From: Halostagnicola kamekurae
GTDB lineage: Archaea; Halobacteriota; Halobacteria; Halobacteriales; Natrialbaceae
DNA: 64,000 nucleotides
Assembly: GCF_900116205.1 (NCBI RefSeq)
Contig: NZ_FOZS01000004.1
Coordinates: forward strand, 248,001-312,000
Direction: 5' to 3'
How positions within the stretch are numbered: position 1 is the stretch's first letter; each line of letters begins with the position of its first letter. The position numbers and the translations under genes were made by a program. The notes below the pieces were generated by a model. That model saw only the letters and a list, made by a program, of their open reading frames with translations, searched no databases and had not been told where the DNA came from. Positions 25,753 to 35,093 of this stretch are shown one piece after another.

Positions 25753-27369
25753 ATGAGTCTAGTACACGAGGCTCTAGAGGGGACAGATTCAGCGATATTT
25801 TTCGGATCACTGTCTATCCTCCTTGTCATCGCAGCAGTCATTATCGCATGGCCAAAAGCGACGGCCTCGCACCTAGCGACCGTTAATACCGCCGTCGTAT
25901 CGAATGTTAGTTGGCTCTTCCTCTGGCTCGTCTTCCTTTCGTTTTGTTTCTTGATGTATATCTTGCTTGGACCGTGGGGGAACATCAAGTTGGGCAGTCC
26001 AGATGAAGAGCCCGGTCTCTCATATACCGGATACCTCGTGATGATCTTCACTGCAGGCCTGTCCTCTGGCGGTCTTGAGTACTGGGGACCAGTGGAGCCA
26101 CTGGTCCATTATCAATCTCCACCTCCATTATTCGGATCCAGTGTCGGTACATGGGCTGGAATGACGAATGCACTCCAATACGCGATCTTCCACTACGGGA
26201 CCTCAGCATGGTCCGTGTATTTGGTGTTCGGCATTGCCGTCTCCTACTTTGCATATCGTAAAGACATGCCGTTTCGGCCCGCAGTCATCCTCGCCCCATT
26301 TGTCGGCACAGACAATGTCGATGGATGGCTCGGCAAAACAGTCGATACGCTTGCCGTGGTCGTTTCGGTGAGTGGAATCACGATCTCGTTCGGACTCGGC
26401 GTCAATCAGTTCTTGGCTGGCCTGTCGTACAACTGGGGAGTCCAAGTTGGGACACTCGGCGAAGTGCTGTTTATCCTCCTCATAACAGTGGTATTCCTGC
26501 TATCGGTTACCGCCGGAATACAGGAAGGAATCAAGCGGTTTGCAAATCTGAACGTGATCGTCCTCTTGGTGCTCATCACAGTAGCACTGGTGTTCGGTCC
26601 ATTGTCATTTCTTCTCAACCTCGGAGCGCAGGCAATCAAAGGATACATGACTGATTTCGTCGGCATGAGTCTGTACTTCACACCGGCTGCCACCAGTTGG
26701 TATGGATCGTGGACAGTGTTCTTCTGGGCGTGGTGGCTCACGTTCGCGCCCATGGTCGGCGTGTTCATGGCGCGAATCTCCCGTGGGCGAACTCTTCGAC
26801 AACTCGTGTTCGCCGGGATGCTTGGCTCGTTCGGGCTCACCGTACCGTGGTACGTCGCAACCGGCGGGTCGGCACTCTGGTTACAAACCACTGGCCAGGC
26901 TGATCTGCTAGGTGTATACTCCGAAGTTGGCCTAGCTGGTGTGAGCTTTGCCCTGTTCGAGCAGTTGCTTCCATTTGCTAACCTGTTTTCTGCGATCCTA
27001 TTGCTCCTCGTGTTGAGCTTCCTCATAACTACCCTCGATTCGGCGACATTTAGCTTCTCTATGATCGCCAACAAAGGCGAGCCGTCGCCCTCAACTCTCA
27101 ACCGGATCACATGGGGTATAGTGCTGGCAGCCCTGACGATCGCACTCAGTCTTGCTGGCGGCATTTCGGTGCTCCGCTCATTTACTGTCCTTGCCGGGAT
27201 CCCCGCTGCCGGGTTATGTCTGATTGCTTTAGTTGGGATGATCATTCAACTCGAACGCCACGCCCCAGTTCTATTGGAAGGGACAGACGATATTAATGAC
27301 AGAATAATGTCGAGTGTTCGGAGTAGATTGCCCAATCGGTTAACAGAGAGACGGCCAACGGATGATTAG
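25753..27369 (+). CDS. BCCT-family transporter (betaine/carnitine/choline type)
   Basis: 538 residues, about 12 hydrophobic helices. Family motifs are GLEYWGPVEPLVHYQ (~108-122, TM3 region) and the signature FFWAWWLTFAPMVGVFMARI with SRGRTLRQ (~323-350). It imports quaternary amines with Na+ or H+, presumably for osmoprotection in a halophile; substrate not resolved. ATG 25753 follows a lightly conserved promoter just after the IS5 remnant. No partner genes. Confidence 0.9.
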   Translation: MSLVHEALEGTDSAIFFGSLSILLVIAAVIIAWPKATASHLATVNTAVVSNVSWLFLWLVFLSFCFLMYILLGPWGNIKLGSPDEEPGLSYTGYLVMIFTAGLSSGGLEYWGPVEPLVHYQSPPPLFGSSVGTWAGMTNALQYAIFHYGTSAWSVYLVFGIAVSYFAYRKDMPFRPAVILAPFVGTDNVDGWLGKTVDTLAVVVSVSGITISFGLGVNQFLAGLSYNWGVQVGTLGEVLFILLITVVFLLSVTAGIQEGIKRFANLNVIVLLVLITVALVFGPLSFLLNLGAQAIKGYMTDFVGMSLYFTPAATSWYGSWTVFFWAWWLTFAPMVGVFMARISRGRTLRQLVFAGMLGSFGLTVPWYVATGGSALWLQTTGQADLLGVYSEVGLAGVSFALFEQLLPFANLFSAILLLLVLSFLITTLDSATFSFSMIANKGEPSPSTLNRITWGIVLAALTIALSLAGGISVLRSFTVLAGIPAAGLCLIALVGMIIQLERHAPVLLEGTDDINDRIMSSVRSRLPNRLTERRPTDD

Positions 27370-27423
27370 AATAGTGGCAGATTAATTAAACTATAGGCGC
27401 TCACCCGTAGCACATTGTTGATT

Positions 27424-28166
27424 TCACAGTGTGGCTCGAACAGCGTGTCTGAGAGCGTCTCGTCCGGGTTTCCGAATCAACTCCCGACGTAGCTGGAACG
27501 CTCTGAGATACTGTGTCAACTTGTCTTTGGAGATTCCTCGGTGGGGCGAGAGCCACCGTCGCACCTGCGACGCGTGGCTCTCGCAAGTGTTGGCGTGCAC
27601 TTCGTCATCGTCGATTCGTCCGCGGCTTTCGCCGGGATCACGTACCGCTGTCCGCTGCCACAGTCGGCGATGATGAAAACCGGTGGCTTATCGCCGCTAT
27701 ACGAACCACCCCTACGCGTTGACAAGCCACGCGAGCGCGACTCCTGGTCGCGCTCGCGGACCCTCTTCCCGGCAGAGACGTACACTTCGTCGATTTCGAC
27801 CGGACCGACCAGATCGAGGGAAGGCGCATCGAGCGCTTCGCCAGGGCGCTCGATGCGCCGGTGCATGGTCTTGTGTGTTACCTCGATTTCGCACTGTAGT
27901 TGTCGGAGACTCGTGTTAAACCGGAGGAACGCGTAAATTACAACTACCGACGAAGAGCAATCTTCGAATGAGCAAAGATTGTGCCGGTCTTGTCGTTGAA
28001 CGTTCGGTCGCAATTCTTACAGAGATCCGTTGAAGCTCTCTGTAGCTGTCGTTTCTGACCGTCCGGTCAGAAGGCAGCGAGGACAGGGAACACCGTCACG
28101 CCAGCGAACCTGCTCCAACAGGTCCGCTGCGACCGATTCCGACCCAAACACATCTAGTGGAATCAT
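27424..28166 (-). pseudogene. IS1595-family transposase, multiply frameshifted
   Basis: The sequence begins MIPLDVFGSESVAADLLEQV and RWRDGVPCPRC (first zinc-ribbon half). It switches frame to DRTVRNDSYRELQR, again to CKNCDRTFNDKTGTIFAHSK (second half), then VVIYAFLRFNTSLRQLQ and the DDE-type core VGPVEIDEVYVSAGKRVRER, SGDKPPVFIIADCGSGQRYV. It ends EVHANTCESHASQVRRWLSP and HRGISKDKLTQYLRAFQLRR, TGA at 27424-27426. At least three frameshifts and one stop; it is inactive. Inverted repeats could not be delimited. Confidence 0.8.
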
Positions 28167-28369
28167 TCGTGTCGGGCACCGTTGACGCGGTGTCATTGTC
28201 CTCTTCGAATCCGCAGCTAGTGCTCTGCAGTATCAACAATCTCCTACGCGAGAGCGAAGCATCGAAGCAATAGGATTCCAACAGGGCCAAATATTGGTAA
28301 ATACAGGGAGTAAACCTATCAATGAACGTTAGTTGAGGGTTCTTAGCCGTGTATCTCGAACTTCTGTAT

Positions 28370-28789
28370 ATGTCCCTAACCGCGACTGAGACGGTGTCAG
28401 TATCGGCAACACAGTGGTTACATGGGTTGTGGGAATATTATCGGGAATATACTCACACCGCAGTCCATGCGGCTTCAGCGGCGGCGCTCACCGCATTTGG
28501 ACTACTCATATTCGTCAATCGACTCTTTGTGGTACTGGCGATTGCCGCGTACATCTGTCCGCCTGTCATCCTCTATAGCATCAGTTCTGACATTGGGAGG
28601 CCGTCAGACTCGTCGACAGCGCCACCTGTACAGGCAGACTCTGGGACAAACTCAGATACCGATTCCGACACTGACTCGGATGGCGACGATGGGGATACCG
28701 ATTCCGATAGTGACGACGGAGACACTGATACGGATGGCTCTGACGCAGACGCTGACGGTGCCGATGCTGACGCCGATTCTGATGGATGA
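28370..28789 (+). CDS. Small membrane protein with Asp/Ser-repeat tail
   Basis: 139 residues from MSLTATETVSVSATQWLHGL. Two adjacent hydrophobic segments (~35-75: AASAAALTAFGLLIFVNRLF, VVLAIAAYICPPVILYS) precede a low-complexity acidic tail of ~60 residues made of D-S-D-T, D-G-D and A-D-A-D repeats. The tail is probably extracytoplasmic or cytosolic and disordered, and may bind cations. Repeat length likely varies between strains. An upstream GTG in frame (28349) is less plausible. Confidence 0.6.
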   Translation: MSLTATETVSVSATQWLHGLWEYYREYTHTAVHAASAAALTAFGLLIFVNRLFVVLAIAAYICPPVILYSISSDIGRPSDSSTAPPVQADSGTNSDTDSDTDSDGDDGDTDSDSDDGDTDTDGSDADADGADADADSDG

Positions 28790-28849
28790 CCGTCCTGTGC
28801 CCTCTCCGTGCCACTACTGACAACGCTCTTCATCGGCGCTCGAGGCGGG

Positions 28850-28872
28850 TACCCCGACCCTTGAGGCCGGGT
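28850..28872. repeat. Imperfect hairpin, IS605/IS1341-end-like
   Basis: Around 28853-28871 the arms CCCGACC and GGCCGGG (one mismatch) flank CTTGA. The context GGGTACCCCGACCCTTGAGG resembles the right ends of haloarchaeal TnpB elements. No tnpB frame is adjacent. Confidence 0.35.
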
Positions 28873-28935
28873 TGTTGACTGGCAGATATGATCTATATTG
28901 TGCGTGTGTTCACGGTAAAACACATCTGAAGAATA

Positions 28936-28951
28936 GGGTCTCAACAGAGCC
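28936..28951 (-). repeat. IS5-type inverted repeat, right-end orientation
   Basis: GGGTCTCAACAGAGCC is the reverse complement form of the IR seen at 4354 and 25311 (GGCTCTGTTGA). It points left, so it would close an element lying to its left, but no transposase of that family remains there. Confidence 0.5.
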
Positions 28952-29210
28952 CAGACGTCCCTTTAACAACGTGAGTGGGTCCGACGACACGATCTCGCGA
29001 TAACCCTATCCAGCACAAGTTCGGCATGTAGAAACCTACAAACCACTAGTTTGTATATACTAAACTAGAGTGACAATTCCTGTCAGGTGGAATCGATGCA
29101 GTATATATCATATGATTGACTGTAGGTGAATACACGAGCACGTGAGTCGTCGTGAACCCGTACTCGCACTCGATTAGCCCGGTTCGTGGGTCGTGTGAAT
29201 GTGGCAAGTT

Positions 29211-29225
29211 GGCTCTGTTAAAACC
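29211..29225 (+). repeat. IS5-type inverted repeat, left-end orientation
   Basis: GGCTCTGTTAAAACC followed by CTCAGCAAGTGATATAT parallels the post-IR sequence at 4370 (TTAGTGAGTTATGAAT) and 25327. No transposase follows, so it is a solo end. Together with 28936-28951 it brackets a 260-bp AT-rich spacer. Confidence 0.5.
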
Positions 29226-29361
29226 CTCAGCAAGTGATATATTATGACCCAGTCGCGGTCAGTACAGGTGGTGTAGATAGCACGGGGAAACAATTGGAAG
29301 AAATGTCATGAGTCATATCTACCACCGAAACAGTCATTGGTGGATGTTTTCTATTTACGAT

Positions 29362-29547
29362 ATGGTTAGGCTGAAAATCGCGCTCGCCGCCGCCTTTTTT
29401 GCGGCTGTTAGTGTAGCAATCACTCAATTAATAGAACTAACTTTCATCGAATCTACTGTGGCGAACGCAGCGATAGAGGGTCTTTTCGTGGGTGTAGTCG
29501 TCTATTTTGCTCTCAAAATTCTCGAACGTTCTGTGGATTCACAGTAG
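29362..29547 (+). CDS. Small membrane protein (61 aa)
   Basis: MVRLKIALAAAFFAAVSVAI begins a protein with two hydrophobic helices (~4-25 and ~35-53) and a short acidic end. The ATG at 29362 is preferred over 29308 because it opens directly on the first helix. No family is recognised. It is flanked by IS ends. Confidence 0.45.
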   Translation: MVRLKIALAAAFFAAVSVAITQLIELTFIESTVANAAIEGLFVGVVVYFALKILERSVDSQ

Positions 29548-29756
29548 TTCAACTTAGAATAGAGGGGCACGGGCTGCTCATACACCTACACAGTAGCTGT
29601 TTCACTCCAAATCAGCTGATGAGATGGCCTAAATGTAGAGAGTGCTTCTGGTAAGTCCGCACCTGTACTTACCGATTCAGCCGTTACAGTTTCAAAAAAT
29701 TTCTGAATGAAAAACCGCGCTAACAACAAGTATTAGAACTCGTCACTGAGTCGGCG

Positions 29757-30207
29757 TTAATACTCCTCGTTGAGTTCCGTTGTCTTCTGTTCGAGCGAAG
29801 TCCCGAATTCACCCATATGGTCGTCGAACTCGGATTCCAGTTTCCGAATCTCCTTCCGAATACGAGCTAAGTCAGTACGCTCCAACTCATCTGTGACGAT
29901 CTGACCCTTTGAGTCAGCGGATGGCGCTTATGCCCGCCACCGCTCGTATAATCCGGATCTTCTGAAATCAATCCTAATCCCTGAGCGTCTTCAATCCGGT
30001 CTTGGATCGTCGCAGAACTAACTGCCAGTGTTTCTCGAACACAACAAACCGCTTTGAACCGTCCTGTAACTCCTCTAAAAGCCTAACTCCCCCCTTTTTC
30101 GACAAGAAGTCCACAATCCGTTCTACTTCCGCGTCATCAAACCCATCCGGTGATCCAGTGCGTGACTCCGGAATACGTCCGGTAAGGACGCTCGCTCGCT
30201 GGTTCAA
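29757..30207 (-). pseudogene. Winged-helix transcriptional regulator, two frameshifts
   Basis: MNQRASVLTGRIPESRTGSP, DDAEVERIVDFLSKKGGVRL and LEELQDGSKRFVVFE lie in one frame. The recognition-helix part ETLAVSSATIQDRIEDAQGL with GLISEDPDYTSGGGHKRHPL is in the next. The C-terminal coiled coil QIVTDELERTDLARIRKEIR to TELNEEY* is in a third. Joined, they make a typical ~150-residue haloarchaeal winged-helix regulator. Both shifts fall near the DNA-binding domain, so the present gene cannot encode a working factor. It lies 1 base past the end of the flavoprotein gene. Confidence 0.7.
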
Positions 30208-30208
30208 G

Positions 30209-31645
30209 TCATCGGCTATCTTCGGGTCGTGGAACGAGGTTGCTGTTCGTCCGGAACACGTTCTCGGGATCGTACTTCGTCTTCAGGTCGACCAGTCGCT
30301 CGTAGTTGTCTCCGTAGAGCGATTTCGCGGGGTTCTCGTTCAGACCCGGGAAGTTCCCGTAGTTGCCCGTCCCGACCGACAGTTCCCTCGCTTCGGCGAT
30401 TCCGTTCCGACCCCAGGCGACGTTCGCGTCGTCGTCTTCGGGCTCGTCCCAGTTCGCCTCGAAGGTGAGCATGTAGGGCTTGTCCCGATGCCAGAACGCG
30501 GTCGCAGCTTGGGGCACGTCTTCGACCGCCCCGCCGAGGTGCCAGAGGTCGACCGTCGAGAGGTCCGAGGGTGCCGACTCGAGGTAGCGATCCATGATAT
30601 CGACCACCTCGTCGGTGACGTCGGTGAGGAAGATCGACTTCCAGTAGTACCTGAGCCCGTCTGGGTAGTCCTCGTCGAGCATCGACTGTAAGTCGACGTA
30701 CTCCGTCGGCCCGCTGAAGTCCGCGATCGGCGTCGCGCTCGTCCGGAGCGGATCGAAGACCTCCTCGGCGTCCTCGAGGTCGCCGCGGTACGACCCAAGC
30801 ATCGCCACGGCGGCGGCTCCTCGAGCGTCCGCGGGGAACTCCTCGATATCGGGCACGTGAGCGGTGAAGACGAGAACCCCCGCGTCTTCGGGGGCGGTTG
30901 CGGTCCACTCGAGGTATCGCTCCGTCACCGCCTCGATATCGCCCTCGTCGAACCACACGAAAAACGCGTACACCTCGGGACCGACGTCGTGGAGGTCGTA
31001 TTCGAACGACGTGACGATACCGAAGTTCCCGCCGCCGCCGCGGACCACCCAGAAGAGATCCGCGTTTTCGTCGGCGCTCGCGGTGTGAACGCGCCCGTCG
31101 GCCGTCACGATTTCGACGCTTCGCAGGTTGTCTACCGAGAGTCCGTACTGCCGGGTCAGGTGACCGTACCCGCCGTTGAGCGTCAGCCCCGCGATCCCCG
31201 TCTCGGAGACGGCCCCGAGAGCGGTGGCGAGACCAAACAGCTGGGTTTCGCGATCCACGTCGCCCAGCGTCGCCCCGCCTTCGGCGCGGACCGTCCGCGC
31301 CGCGCGGTCGACGTACACGCCGTTCATTTCGGAGAGATCCGCGACGATCCCACCGTCGCAGACGGCCGTCCCGGCGACGTTGTGACCGCCCCCGCGGACG
31401 GCGAGCTCGAGGTCGTGCTCCCGGGCGAACCGCACGGACGCGACCACGTCTGCGGTGCCCGAACAGCGAGCGACGAGGGCCGGATACCTGTCGATCATCC
31501 CGTTCCAGACCGCTCGAGCCCGATCGTATTCCGAGTCGTCCGGGCGGACGATATCGCCGCCGAACGCGGCGTCGAACGATCGAACGGCGTCGGCCGGGAG
31601 GGTGGCCAGCGCCACTTCTCCGGGTGAGTCTGTTTTCGTGGCCAT
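30209..31645 (-). CDS. FAD-binding oxidoreductase, berberine-bridge type
   Basis: 478 residues. The PCMH FAD domain (~45-215) contains VRGGGHNVAGTAVCDGG, whose His is the covalent FAD ligand in the family, plus GLTLNGGYGHLTRQYGLSVD and VVRGGGGNFGIVTSFEYDL. The substrate domain and C-terminal BBE segment (NFPGLNENPAKSLYGDNYER) complete it; the fold ends with the typical LKTKYDPENVFRTNSN. The position of the second (cysteinyl) FAD attachment appears to hold His (GYGHLTR) rather than Cys. Oxidises an unknown alcohol or sugar using O2. Confidence 0.85.
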   Translation of the reverse strand: MATKTDSPGEVALATLPADAVRSFDAAFGGDIVRPDDSEYDRARAVWNGMIDRYPALVARCSGTADVVASVRFAREHDLELAVRGGGHNVAGTAVCDGGIVADLSEMNGVYVDRAARTVRAEGGATLGDVDRETQLFGLATALGAVSETGIAGLTLNGGYGHLTRQYGLSVDNLRSVEIVTADGRVHTASADENADLFWVVRGGGGNFGIVTSFEYDLHDVGPEVYAFFVWFDEGDIEAVTERYLEWTATAPEDAGVLVFTAHVPDIEEFPADARGAAAVAMLGSYRGDLEDAEEVFDPLRTSATPIADFSGPTEYVDLQSMLDEDYPDGLRYYWKSIFLTDVTDEVVDIMDRYLESAPSDLSTVDLWHLGGAVEDVPQAATAFWHRDKPYMLTFEANWDEPEDDDANVAWGRNGIAEARELSVGTGNYGNFPGLNENPAKSLYGDNYERLVDLKTKYDPENVFRTNSNLVPRPEDSR

Positions 31646-31765
31646 GAACTAGCTACGACGTCAGCGACGATAACGCATTCACGCGATTCGCGTGACGGTC
31701 CGGCCGGCAGTCAGAAGCGTGATGGTAGCCGGTCGAACCACCGCTATCCGACACTCGATTCGGGG

Positions 31766-32974
31766 CTACTCGAGCGCCAAGAGCGCATACGTATCGGCTT
31801 CAATTTCGGCGACCGCGTAAAGTACGCCGTCGTCGAGGACCGGGCCGGGACCGACGCGGCCGGCGAACTCCCGGTCGAATCGCAGCGCCGGGCCTGACTG
31901 CAGACCGCTGCTGGGATCGGGATCGAACGCGTACAAGCGGTCCCCGCCCACGAAGACTGTATCACGGCCGTAGGCCGGTGCCGTGTGTCGCCAGTCGCCG
32001 ATGTCGTGTTCCCAGCGGCGCTCGCCGGAGTCGGCATCGACTGCCGTGAGCGCCCGACTGTTTGCCACGAACACGAGGCCTCCAGCGGTCGCGATTCCGC
32101 GCTCAGCCCACCCAGTGTCGGCAGTCCAGAGAACGTCCGAGGATCGATCGCTATTGACCTGCAGTGCGTTTGTCTCCCCGTTCTGGCAGGACACGTAAAT
32201 CGAGTCCGTATCGATTGTCGGCGGACACGTCGGCGGAGACGGAAGGTCCCACTGCCACAGGCCTGTCCCGGAAGCCTGGAGCAGATACACGATCCCCGCC
32301 TCGGTCGTAACCGCGACGTTGTACCCCGAGAAATACGGTGGATGATTCATCACTCGTCCGAACAGTTTTCGCTCCCACTGAATCGAGCCGTCCTCGGGAT
32401 CGAGCGAGACGATGTGTTCGCCGACTCCACACAAGAGCCGATCACCGCCTGCCATAGATGGACCCGCGACGCCGCCGGGTCGTTCGAACGCTCGCTCCCA
32501 CAACTGATCGCCCGTTTCGGCATTGAGTGCGTACATCGTTTTCTTGACCGGAACGTAGGCGACGCCATTGCGGACTACCGGAACCGCGTTAACGCCCTCG
32601 AGCGTCCACAACTCCGACCCGTCTCCCGCATCGAAGACGCGAAGTGTCCGCAGTGACTCGAGCAGAAAGACGAGCCCGTTCGCGACGACGGGGGCGTGGT
32701 ACGTCGTCTGGGTGACTTCGACTCGCCAGCGCTCGGAGACGCCGTCGACGGGAGCTTTGCCGTCGCCGACAGCGCGCGTATTCGACGCGTTGCAACCGAA
32801 ACTCGACCAGTCCCCGTTCGCACCGAAAGCGTGCGTTTCCGGATCCGGGAGTTCGTCGACGCCGGCCTCGGGGGGTTGATCGGGCGAAGGCGATCCGAGT
32901 ACGCTCGAGCACCCGGCGAGCGAGGCGCTCCCGCCAGCGGCCAACAGGAGAAACGTTCGTCGATCGGAGGGCAT
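31766..32974 (-). CDS. PQQ-repeat beta-propeller lipoprotein (BamB-like)
   Basis: 402 residues. A twin-arginine-like lipoprotein signal, MPSDRRTFLLLAAGGSASLA then GCSS, anchors it outside the membrane. The mature part has repeated propeller blades (LRVFDAGDGSELWTLEGVNA, YALNAETGDQLWERAF, VSLDPEDGSIQWERKLFG, TAVDADSGERRWEHDIGDW), each with the W-docking motif. No catalytic PQQ residues are identified. Probably a surface scaffold or binding protein; partner unknown. Confidence 0.85.
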   Translation of the reverse strand: MPSDRRTFLLLAAGGSASLAGCSSVLGSPSPDQPPEAGVDELPDPETHAFGANGDWSSFGCNASNTRAVGDGKAPVDGVSERWRVEVTQTTYHAPVVANGLVFLLESLRTLRVFDAGDGSELWTLEGVNAVPVVRNGVAYVPVKKTMYALNAETGDQLWERAFERPGGVAGPSMAGGDRLLCGVGEHIVSLDPEDGSIQWERKLFGRVMNHPPYFSGYNVAVTTEAGIVYLLQASGTGLWQWDLPSPPTCPPTIDTDSIYVSCQNGETNALQVNSDRSSDVLWTADTGWAERGIATAGGLVFVANSRALTAVDADSGERRWEHDIGDWRHTAPAYGRDTVFVGGDRLYAFDPDPSSGLQSGPALRFDREFAGRVGPGPVLDDGVLYAVAEIEADTYALLALE

Positions 32975-33162
32975 TGTGCGTCGATATCAGCCAGCCAACT
33001 AATTATTTTCGGCATTTGAATCGGTGTGTCCGATGGGCCTCGAAAGATTCGTCCCACGCGCGGTAGAGAACGAGTACCAATCGGTAACTGGAGTTCGTTT
33101 CGCAGCCCACGTAATGATGGACAAGAATATATGACCGTGCTTACAACATTGATCGCAAGGCG

Positions 33163-34701
33163 ATGAAACTATCAACGGCCGTCTCGTCGGTGGGTCGATC
33201 GCTTCGCAAGCCGGGGGATCTGCTGCAGTTTTACATTCTCGGCGGTGCGATTCCGGCAATCACTCGCGTCGTTCTGTTTTCGGCGGTTCTCGCAGTTGGT
33301 GTCTTTTTCTGGGCGACGGGAACGATCGCGTCGATCCGAACCGAACTCGAGGGAATCGAGAGAGCGGCACCGAATCCCCAGCAAAACCCCGACGCGTTCT
33401 TCGAGTGGATGGAGGAGGTCTGGATGGGGATCGAATCCGCCATCTCGCCGCTGGTCGGGACGGTCTCAGTATTGGTCATCGTCGCTGCGATACTGATCGC
33501 AATCGGGCTGACGATCGTCCTCTCCGCGCTCACGTCGGCGGGTCAACTATCGACGTGTTACGCCCGACTGCGCGACGAGCGAGGAATGGTCGCCGGGATC
33601 GCCGGCACGCGTCGGTTCTGGCTCTCGATGCTCGGGTTGTACGTTCTCGAGGTCGTGTTCTGGATCCTCGTGACCGTCTTCCTCGCGGTCGGAATCGGGC
33701 TGATGACGCTGCTCTCGAGCGCCGTTCTTGATACGGCAGTACTGGCGGTTCCGCTCTGGTTGCTCGGCGGATTCCTGTGGGTCTGTTCGGTCCTCGCGAT
33801 TCGCGCGGTGTTCGCGTTCGCACCGGTCGCCGTCGTCGTCGACGATACGACCGCGTTCGGGTCACTCACGAACGCGCTCGGATTCATCCGATCTGCGCCG
33901 GTCGAAGCGATCTTTTACTACGTCGTCTCGCTCATCGCGCTGATCGGATTCGCATCGGTACTTTCGATGATTTCGACCATCGGCGCGGCGACTATCGTCC
34001 CCCTCATCACGCTCATGGTCGTTTACCCGGTACTCGATCTCCTGAAGACCGCCCTCTACGGCGGCTACCGAGACCGGATCGCGCCGCCGGTCTCGATCGA
34101 CTCGTCGCTTCGTGCCCAATTTACGGGCGGCATTCGCCGGGGCATGGCCGGACTCGGCGGGTTCATCCGGTCGACTCCTGGGATCCACGCGCTGGTCGTG
34201 GTCCTCGGCGTCGGAACGTTCGTCGGCGGCTGGCTGCTCGCCGCGCCGCTCGAGGGGATCACCAGCGCGTCGATTTCCGCTCGCACACAGGACATTTTCC
34301 CGCCGACGACCGCCCTCGAGTTCTTCGGCAACAACTGGATGGTCGCGCTGATGACCGCGTTCTCCGGCGTCGCACTCGTGATCCCGGCGCTCTTTTCGAT
34401 CGCGTTCAACGGCGTCTTCCTCGGTATCACTGCCCGACTCGAGGTCGCGCCCCTCGAGTTACTCGCGTTCGTCGTCCCCCACGGTATCTTCGAGATCCCG
34501 GCGATCATCTTCGCCGGCGCACTGGGCGTTCACCTCGGCATCGCGTTTTGGAAGGCTGCGACCGGCTCGATCGACCGATCGGCGTTCGCCGACGAACTCG
34601 AGCGGGCGTTCTGGGTCATGATCGGTATCGGCGTCCTGCTTGCCATCGCCGGGTTTATCGAGGGATTCATCAGCCCGTTCTACTACAAACCGTTCTTCTA
34701 G
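33163..34701 (+). CDS. Stage II sporulation protein M-like (DUF95) membrane protein
   Basis: 512 residues with ~11 hydrophobic helices. The N-terminal half is a polytopic domain with QLSTCYARLRDERGMVAGIA and a long helix pair. The C-terminal ~190 residues match the SpoIIM/DUF95 arrangement (FGNNWMVALMTAFSGVALVI, FNGVFLGI, VVPHGIFEIPAIIFAGALGV). Archaeal SpoIIM-like proteins are of unknown function in membrane remodelling or transport. It is divergent from the propeller lipoprotein gene and separated from it by ~190 bases. Confidence 0.8.
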   Translation: MKLSTAVSSVGRSLRKPGDLLQFYILGGAIPAITRVVLFSAVLAVGVFFWATGTIASIRTELEGIERAAPNPQQNPDAFFEWMEEVWMGIESAISPLVGTVSVLVIVAAILIAIGLTIVLSALTSAGQLSTCYARLRDERGMVAGIAGTRRFWLSMLGLYVLEVVFWILVTVFLAVGIGLMTLLSSAVLDTAVLAVPLWLLGGFLWVCSVLAIRAVFAFAPVAVVVDDTTAFGSLTNALGFIRSAPVEAIFYYVVSLIALIGFASVLSMISTIGAATIVPLITLMVVYPVLDLLKTALYGGYRDRIAPPVSIDSSLRAQFTGGIRRGMAGLGGFIRSTPGIHALVVVLGVGTFVGGWLLAAPLEGITSASISARTQDIFPPTTALEFFGNNWMVALMTAFSGVALVIPALFSIAFNGVFLGITARLEVAPLELLAFVVPHGIFEIPAIIFAGALGVHLGIAFWKAATGSIDRSAFADELERAFWVMIGIGVLLAIAGFIEGFISPFYYKPFF

Positions 34702-34865
34702 TCGCGTTCGGCCGATTCGCCTGTCTCTAGTCGCCAAGCAAACCCAAGTTGCGATCGTGTACCACTGGAACGACACGCGCTCGAATTCCATTGTCACTAA
34801 AACCGTCACAATCAGAAATGTCGTTAGGGGTAAGTTTTTAATGTATCTATGAGAGATAGTTCAGC

Positions 34866-35075
34866 ATGGATAGTGTTAGATGGAAAAATGGATCTCGTCT
34901 AATCTCACTTGGAGGAGTGGCGCTGGTTGCGCAACTGGTCATCTTCCAGAATAGTCTGGGGATTGTGGGAGATCCGGGCGTCTCTGGCGTTACTGAAGAC
35001 GTTGTGAGTGGCGGTCTATTACTCGTGGCCACAGTCTGTCTCGCCGTTGGAGTGTTTCTCAGCCTACGGGATTGA
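34866..35075 (+). CDS. Small membrane protein (69 aa)
   Basis: MDSVRWKNGSRLISLGGVAL starts a protein with helices at ~12-32 and ~45-66 (GGLLLVATVCLAVGVFLSL). No motifs. It is followed 18 bases later by a small acidic protein gene on the same strand. Confidence 0.5.
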   Translation: MDSVRWKNGSRLISLGGVALVAQLVIFQNSLGIVGDPGVSGVTEDVVSGGLLLVATVCLAVGVFLSLRD

Positions 35076-35093
35076 CAGGTAATCAAAGCAAAA

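Noticed and set aside
27516-28013. A 165-aa minus-strand ORF taken as an intact transposase
   Set aside because: It lacks the zinc ribbon and C-terminus, which lie in other frames; the whole is a pseudogene.
28573-28944. A minus-strand frame opposite the Asp/Ser-repeat tail (Ser/Glu repeats)
   Set aside because: Mirror image of the repeated DNA; the plus-strand protein has a proper start and membrane helices.
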